Assembly (NCBI GenBank): GCA_031409695.1
Contig: JANNXS010000381.1
Location: 1 to 26,116, forward strand
Direction: 5' to 3'
DNA from: JABFRJ01 sp031409695
Lineage (GTDB): Bacteria > Pseudomonadota > Alphaproteobacteria > Rhizobiales > Hyphomicrobiaceae
DNA length: 26,116 nucleotides
In this document: positions 7,050-11,839 of the stretch, one piece after another
How positions within the stretch are numbered: position 1 is the stretch's first letter
Layout: every line of letters starts with the position of its first letter
Position numbers and translations under genes: made by a program
The notes under the pieces: generated by a model
The model's input: the letters and a program-made list of their open reading frames with translations, nothing else
What the model was told of the DNA's origin: nothing
The model's database searches: none

Positions 7050-8000
7050 TCAGGACGAAACTGGCGGTGTGCCGTGGGTGTGGAAGGTGTCGATCGTTTT
7101 TAGCCCCCAGGCTTGCCCCTTCTTGCGATCGGCCTCCGTCCACGTGACGGTCTCCCAGTCGGGAGCGAGGATCAGGCGCGCACCAGCGTTGGCGAGTTCA
7201 ATTCGATTGCCAGCTGGCTCCCAAACGTAAAGAAAGAAAGTCCCTTGGATGGCGTGCTTATGCGGCCCAGTCTCGATGTGTACGCCGTTTTCAAGGAAGA
7301 TATCAGCAGCGCGGAGAATGTCCTCTCGCTGGTCTGTGGCGTAGGTAACATGGTGCAGACGGCCGCTGCCTTTGCCATGTTCTTCCGTGCAGGCGAGGTC
7401 GTAGGTCTTGTTGTTGACCGTGAACCAGCAACCGCCAAGACGGCCGTTGTCGAGCTGGATTTGTTCGGTCACTCGCGACCCGAAACACGTCTGCATGAAA
7501 TCGCGGAATTTTGTGACGTCGTCGGCCAATAGGTTCAAGTGGTCGATCCGGCGCGGGCAGCACCCACGGCCGTGGTACTTCTGCGCTAGGTTCTTCAGTG
7601 CCGGCCTCTCGCCTGCGGGGGCACTGTATTTCACAGTGTTCCAATACACTTCGAAAACATGGCCGAACGGATCGGAGAAACGGTAGGCCCGGCCATGCCC
7701 CATGTCCCCGTCGACCCAGCCGATCCCGTAGCCAGCTTGTTTGATCTCGGCGACGCGGCGTTCAAGTGCCTCGGGCGATGATACGCGGTAGCCAATGTGC
7801 CCGACGCCAGTGGTGTTATGCCGGGTCAGCTTGAGAGAGTGGAATTCGTAGTCGTCGAACGCGCGCAGGTAGGCGCTGTCGCCGTCGCGCGCGGTCATCG
7901 TCAGGCCGAAGATGTGAATGAAGAATTCAAGGCTTTCTTCGAACCTGTTCGTGTACATCTCGACGTGGCCGAGGTGGGCGACGTCTCCAAATTGTGTCAT
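7050..8000 (-). CDS. extradiol (catechol 2,3-dioxygenase type, VOC) ring-cleavage dioxygenase
   Basis: This 316-residue protein is built from two VOC modules, as in type I extradiol dioxygenases. The N-terminal module spans about 7-120 and ends in DPFGHVFEVYW. The C-terminal catalytic module spans about 150-272. The iron ligands are recognisable as His154 (RIDHLNLLADD), His217 (RLHHVTYATD) and Glu268 (GNRIELANAG). Such enzymes cleave a catechol next to its diol using Fe(II) and O2. I start at ATG 8000, with GGGAG 8 nt upstream. The frame is open upstream to TTG 8102 through a 15-bp tandem repeat, which would add GIEA(R/Q) repeats; that TTG lacks a ribosome binding site. It lies 189 bp downstream of the GalB-like gene on the same strand. 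The true substrate (gallate-, protocatechuate- or catechol-like) is not clear from sequence. Confidence 0.85.
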   Translation of the reverse strand: MTQFGDVAHLGHVEMYTNRFEESLEFFIHIFGLTMTARDGDSAYLRAFDDYEFHSLKLTRHNTTGVGHIGYRVSSPEALERRVAEIKQAGYGIGWVDGDMGHGRAYRFSDPFGHVFEVYWNTVKYSAPAGERPALKNLAQKYHGRGCCPRRIDHLNLLADDVTKFRDFMQTCFGSRVTEQIQLDNGRLGGCWFTVNNKTYDLACTEEHGKGSGRLHHVTYATDQREDILRAADIFLENGVHIETGPHKHAIQGTFFLYVWEPAGNRIELANAGARLILAPDWETVTWTEADRKKGQAWGLKTIDTFHTHGTPPVSS

Positions 8001-8014
8001 GTTCCACACTCCCT

Positions 8015-8059
8015 GCGCTTCAATGCCCTGCGCTTCAATGCCCCGTGCTTCAATGCCCC
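8015..8059. repeat. 15-bp tandem repeat, three copies, ahead of the dioxygenase gene
   Basis: On the minus strand the unit (A/G)GGGCATTGAAGC(A/G)C repeats three times (8059-8045, 8044-8030, 8029-8015). A partial fourth copy supplies the AGGG of the dioxygenase Shine-Dalgarno. Because the unit is a multiple of 3, copy changes would keep any overlapping reading frame open. Confidence 0.85.
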
Positions 8060-8189
8060 GTCGCGTCGCTTGATACGGCCATGTGACATTCTCCCTATTC
8101 AATGGAGAGCCAATTTTTCTTCCTTTTTGTCCGCGAGGAACCCCATTTCGGACGCGCCGCGCGGAATATCGCGGACCACAAACGGGGTC

Positions 8190-8912
8190 TCATGCCAACA
8201 CCTCCAGGGCCTCTGGGAACAACCGTTGATAGGCTTCACCGTAAGTCATGGCAGTGCCGCTATTGCGCCCACCTTGGACGCCCCGGTTGAGCGCCACGCG
8301 CTCGTAATACTCCCAGAGGTGTCTTTGTGCTGCGAGCACCTGGAAGGCGCGGTACTTCTGTTCCCACACTTCATCGATATTGAGGATCACTGTTGGCCTG
8401 AAGTTGCATTGCTCGGGCTGATGCGGCTCAAACAGAAACACCGCCGGTGCAGTGTATGCGGAGTATTTTTCGGGCTTGTGTCCCATGGCCTGGGCAACAA
8501 CTCGTGCTTCCTGCGCGAGGTGCGCCGCTGTTGGGTGGTCGAAATTGTACGGATCTTCAAGCGCGTGAGTGAGCACGAACGCCGGGTTCATCTCGCGATA
8601 GATGTCGACCACCCGATCGAAGATCGCCTCGGTGATACGAAGGGGGTAGTCGCCCGCATCGAAGAACTCGATCTCGGCACCGAGGATGTCAGCCGCGCGT
8701 TGCGCCTCGTCCTTGCGTCCGCCTTTGACTTCCGCCAGCGAAACGCCCGCCTTCTTCCAGGCAAATTGGCTCTCGCCACGCTCCCCGAACGACAAACAGA
8801 CGATCTTTATCCTATAGCCACGCCTGGCATGCAGCGCGATTGCCCCACCCGCGCGCCAAACGAAGTCGCCTGGGTGCGCTGTGACAATGAGACCAGACTT
8901 TGCGGCAGCCAT
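8190..8912 (-). CDS. galB: PIG-L fold hydrolase/hydratase, 4-oxalomesaconate hydratase (GalB)-like
   Basis: This 240-residue cytosolic protein belongs to the PIG-L (LmbE) fold, a zinc-binding Rossmann-like family. The usual deacetylase motif AHPDDE is here AHPGDF (12-17), followed by VWRAGGAIALHARRGY. His13 and Asp16 (zinc ligands) are kept, as are candidate third-ligand histidines in FDHPTAAH (124-131). The first Asp, which acts as general base in deacetylases, is Gly. The segments FVWRAGGAIALHA and VCLSFGERGES closely recall Pseudomonas GalB, a PIG-L-fold hydratase that converts 4-oxalomesaconate in gallate degradation. Hydratase rather than deacetylase activity is therefore likely. ATG 8912 has GGAG 7 nt upstream. 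It heads a minus-strand group with the dioxygenase and diverges from the LysR gene, its probable regulator. Confidence 0.75.
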   Translation of the reverse strand: MAAAKSGLIVTAHPGDFVWRAGGAIALHARRGYRIKIVCLSFGERGESQFAWKKAGVSLAEVKGGRKDEAQRAADILGAEIEFFDAGDYPLRITEAIFDRVVDIYREMNPAFVLTHALEDPYNFDHPTAAHLAQEARVVAQAMGHKPEKYSAYTAPAVFLFEPHQPEQCNFRPTVILNIDEVWEQKYRAFQVLAAQRHLWEYYERVALNRGVQGGRNSGTAMTYGEAYQRLFPEALEVLA

Positions 8913-9069
8913 AGCGCTTCTCCAGTTAGCCTGGAACCGACCTGTGCCAGTATGCCGGCCACGTTGACCAATTGACCTTTATTAGGATGAAGGCCTGTGA
9001 GTTGGTACACCTATTGAATGCCAGCGGCATAAGTTTTGTCTATAGTGACGTGCATTTGGTAAGCTTGAG
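8913..9069. promoter_or_regulatory. divergent control region between galB-like and LysR genes
   Basis: This 157-bp region is more AT-rich than its surroundings. It holds a perfect dyad ATGCC-AGC-GGCAT at 9018-9030, a position where LysR-type regulators usually bind their own divergent promoter. A possible -10 for the LysR gene is TATAGT at 9041-9046, but its -35 is not convincing. The arrangement (regulator divergent from target genes) is the classical LysR layout. Confidence 0.5.
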
Positions 9070-10305
9070 ATGCCACGACCCGTGACACAACCTACGTTCA
9101 ACCTTCGTCATTTGCGGGCGCTGTGTGAGACCGTTGCGACTGGCAGCTTCTCGAGTGCATCACGTCGGGTACACTTGTCTCAGTCCGCGGTAACGCAGGC
9201 CATTGCAGGGCTCGAGTCGGGGTTGGACCAAACGCTTTTTTCGCGGCACGCCACAGGTGTCGTCGCGACCGACGCCGGTCGTATCCTCGCGGCGCGCGCC
9301 GAACACGCACTTGAGCTGTTGCGGATCGGGGCGACAAAGGCGCAGCATCTATCACCCCGCACACGAGTGAGAGGTTTTTCCGCATTTGATCGACTGATAA
9401 CCACCGCGCAAATAAAGGCACTGTTGGCCGTCGCCGCCGCCGGAAATTACTCGCTTGCCGCGCGCCAAAGCGGCATATCGCAGCCGTCAATCCACAAAGC
9501 GGCGCGGGACCTTGAGCGTTTATCTGGCGTAGAACTCTTTCACAACACACCGCGCGGTATCCAACTTACGCCAGCTGCAGAAATTCTCGTGCGGCATGCG
9601 CGCCTTGCCGAGGTCGAACTTCAACAGGCCCTGGCAGAACTTGATGCGTTGCGTGGAACCGAGGGTGGCACCATCAGTATCGGGACGCTCCCGCTAGCAC
9701 GAACAAAAATGCTACCGAAAGTCATCAATGACTTCGTGACGCGCCACCCCAAAGCTCAAATAAATGTCGTTGATGGACCTTATGAAGAGCTTCTTCGCGG
9801 GCTACGCTATGGCGAGATCGATATTCTGATCGGCGCCCTGCGTAATCCAGTTCCGACAAACGATGTGCATCAGGTTCGGCTCTTTGGCGATCACTTAGCA
9901 ATTGTCGCACGTCGCGAGCATCCATTGCAGCACGTGCCGAAACTGTCAGTCGACATGCTGCGCGAGTATTCTTGGATCGTACCAAAGCAAGGAACGCCGA
10001 CGCGGACTTACTTCGACAAACTTTTTCCACGTTCTGGCAAAAAGCGCGTGCTGACCGGACTGATTGAAACCAGTTCTCTGGTCCTCATCCGGGGCCTCTT
10101 GATCGATAGTGATCGATTGGCGCTCATTTCTCGGCAGCAAGTTTCCATAGACGTAGAAAATGGGATGCTGACCTATCTGTCCTTCATGTTTGCTCAAAAG
10201 GCACGACCGATCGGCTTTACCTTTAGACGCGATTGGCGACCGACTGCCCTGCAATCCGAGTTCGTCGGAATGCTCAAAGCGGCAGGCGGCTCCATTACTG
10301 ATTGA
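9070..10305 (+). CDS. LysR-type transcriptional regulator with two tandem winged-helix domains
   Basis: This 411-residue DNA-binding protein is about 100 residues longer than a normal LysR regulator (about 300). The extra length is a second winged-helix domain. Domain 1 (about 11-75) has GSFSSASRRVHLSQSAVTQA and the wing GVVATDAGR. Domain 2 (about 112-180) has GNYSLAARQSGISQPSIHKA and the wing GIQLTPAAE. A short helical linker (76-100) separates them. A substrate-binding domain follows (about 200-405), including GTISIGTLPLAR, the typical first strand, and EIDILIGAL. The gene diverges from the galB-like gene and probably controls it in response to an aromatic-pathway intermediate. The start at ATG 9070 fits the family; the upstream Shine-Dalgarno is weak. 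Confidence 0.9.
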   Translation: MPRPVTQPTFNLRHLRALCETVATGSFSSASRRVHLSQSAVTQAIAGLESGLDQTLFSRHATGVVATDAGRILAARAEHALELLRIGATKAQHLSPRTRVRGFSAFDRLITTAQIKALLAVAAAGNYSLAARQSGISQPSIHKAARDLERLSGVELFHNTPRGIQLTPAAEILVRHARLAEVELQQALAELDALRGTEGGTISIGTLPLARTKMLPKVINDFVTRHPKAQINVVDGPYEELLRGLRYGEIDILIGALRNPVPTNDVHQVRLFGDHLAIVARREHPLQHVPKLSVDMLREYSWIVPKQGTPTRTYFDKLFPRSGKKRVLTGLIETSSLVLIRGLLIDSDRLALISRQQVSIDVENGMLTYLSFMFAQKARPIGFTFRRDWRPTALQSEFVGMLKAAGGSITD

Positions 10306-10946
10306 GCGCAAAATGCTTCGATACGCGCTTTGTCGGTCCAATTGGCGATAGTGGGTGTTTAGCTCGCTTCAAGTACCAGCATTGTTGTCCGACCGCATGA
10401 TGCGATTTGCATGAGCTCCGGTCGGTTCCTATGGCCGCGGAAAACGCGGCTCACATATCAACACTCGCATCTGGCGCCTTTGAGCGCTGTCAAACGAGCC
10501 TCTCGTTCAGCCATTGGCTCCGCCAAGCAGGCGGCGAAGAGGCGTCAAACGCGGGCTTCGTGCTCAACGCGATGGAACAGGCTTTGCACGATCGCAAACT
10601 TGTCTCCGGCGGCGGCCCTGTCCACCACTGTGATCGCGGCGTGCATCTCGATCAAGTACACGGAACGTTTGGCCGAGGCTGGCCTCGTGCCATATGGAGT
10701 CTCCCGAGCGAGGTGGGCTCTGACGAACGTCGGCAAATGACGAGAGCGACTGGACGCTCGCCTCCGTTCCAACTGCGGGATAGGCCTCGTCTTTTTACGC
10801 GTTGGCGGAACTGCGGCGGCCATGTCTGTTCGCCGTCGCGTATGGTGACCGTTGCAATTGTGGCAGTAATGCGCAACGATCGGGCAAGTGTTTTGCGCAA
10901 TCGTTGAAGTAAGACCCGCTCATAACGCGGGAATGGGGGGGGAAAC
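10306..10946. other. gene-poor accessory stretch around an IS remnant
   Basis: Apart from the IS3-like remnant described separately, I see no coherent gene. Several overlapping frames are open because of high GC, but they lack family resemblance and ribosome binding sites. A small hairpin (CCGCG-gaaaa-CGCGG, about 10435-10450) and a 5-bp hairpin just before the next gene's ribosome binding site (CCCGC...GCGGG, about 10915-10932) are the only other structures. Confidence 0.5.
10545..10705 (+). pseudogene. frameshifted remnant of an IS3-family transposase (OrfB core)
   Basis: One + frame reads NAGFVLNAMEQALHDRKLVS then GGGPVHHCDRGV (10548 to about 10644). After a one-base frame change it continues as SIKYTERLAEAGLVPYGV (about 10648-10700). 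Together these match the IS3-family integrase core, which usually reads FVLDALEQALHDRRP...GGLVHHSDRG.QY.SI.YTERLAEAGI.PS. The central catalytic Asp of the HSDRG motif is kept, but Ser is changed to Cys and the frame is broken. No terminal inverted repeats or OrfA can be seen, so only about 160 bp of the element remain recognisable. Confidence 0.72.
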
Positions 10947-11759
10947 ATGAAAGCTATGCTTCTTGCTGTGACGTTGGTCAGTGCGATGTTTGCGACGTCG
11001 CAAGCGTCGGCGCAGGTTGATCCGACGTCCAGCGTGCCAGGCGGTGCAAGCCCTGCCACAGTCGCCTGTATCCAGGCCGGTGACCTCAACAGTGGGATAT
11101 TTCAAACGACGTTTCTTTTGGGTTCAGCCGACGCTTGGGAAGAGCGGGCACACATGAAGCCCGGTGTGTTCCGCTTCCAGGAGCGTCAGCGCACCGAAAC
11201 CATGGTCGAACTCGCCGATAACAGCCGAGGCATCGCCTTACAGTTCGATTTCGAGCGCAAGCGGGTGCGGACCACACGCATCGATCAGCCCGACGCCTGG
11301 CGTGATCTGTACCATATGCTCAATGCCACGGATAAGGAGGGCTCTACCGACTGCGTCGCCCTCGCTCGGGCGTCAGGTGGAACGGCTGCCGGGAGCAATC
11401 AAAGCAAGCCTCCACGCAATGGCGGCACGACGGTTCAATTCATCACCGTCAAGATTGGGACGATTATTACTGTGGCCCCTGGCACCAAGTTGACGGCCAC
11501 GTCGGGACCGCCTTGCCCGGGGCAAGCCGGTTTCTTTCTTTGCCCGAACAAGTTCACGTGCGCTCCTGATGGTGGCGTTTGCTGTCCAGGCGCAGGGGCG
11601 TGCAACGCCGGCACGTTCTGCGACAAGTTCATCTCGAACGCCTGCATTGGCCCAGGCGATCCGGCATTTTGCGCCGGAACCGGCAATCCTGTGACGGGTG
11701 TTTCGCTGCACTGTGCGCCTGGAAGCACATGCCTGCCTGGTAATTTCTGCGACCCCTGA
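10947..11759 (+). CDS. secreted cysteine-rich protein of unknown function
   Basis: This is a 270-residue exported protein with no family I recognise. A clear signal peptide (MKAMLLAVTLVSAMFATSQA, probable cut after ASA at 22) precedes a domain of about 135 residues with few cysteines (ACIQAGDLNSGIFQTTFLLG onward). A Ser/Gly/Pro/Asn linker follows (about 140-155). The last 85 residues hold 12 cysteines, including CxxxxxCxxxxxxCC and CNAGTFC patterns that look granulin- or knottin-like in spacing only. These probably form disulfides outside the cytoplasm. A strong G-run (atgGGGGGGGG) ends 4 nt before the ATG and serves as the ribosome binding site. It lies 80 bp before another secreted Cys-rich gene, so the two may act together. 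Confidence 0.75.
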   Translation: MKAMLLAVTLVSAMFATSQASAQVDPTSSVPGGASPATVACIQAGDLNSGIFQTTFLLGSADAWEERAHMKPGVFRFQERQRTETMVELADNSRGIALQFDFERKRVRTTRIDQPDAWRDLYHMLNATDKEGSTDCVALARASGGTAAGSNQSKPPRNGGTTVQFITVKIGTIITVAPGTKLTATSGPPCPGQAGFFLCPNKFTCAPDGGVCCPGAGACNAGTFCDKFISNACIGPGDPAFCAGTGNPVTGVSLHCAPGSTCLPGNFCDP

Positions 11760-11839
11760 CACGCGCCGGGCCGAGCCGGTCATGCTCCACGCTGATTGCA
11801 TTCAGGGTGCACCATCGTAACCTCCTTTGGGAGAGTTCT

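Noticed and set aside
8001..8102. TTG 8102 as the real start of the dioxygenase
   Set aside because: No Shine-Dalgarno precedes it, and the added residues are mostly repeat-encoded; ATG 8000 has GGGAG at good spacing. It is kept only as an alternative.
7797..8975. 392-residue plus-strand open frame opposite the dioxygenase and galB-like genes
   Set aside because: It runs antisense through two genes with recognisable catalytic motifs and across their intergenic repeat; no homology pattern is visible.
10407..10907. 166-residue plus-strand open frame as an intact gene
   Set aside because: Only its middle part matches the IS3 transposase core, and the match continues in another frame, so it is a remnant rather than a gene.
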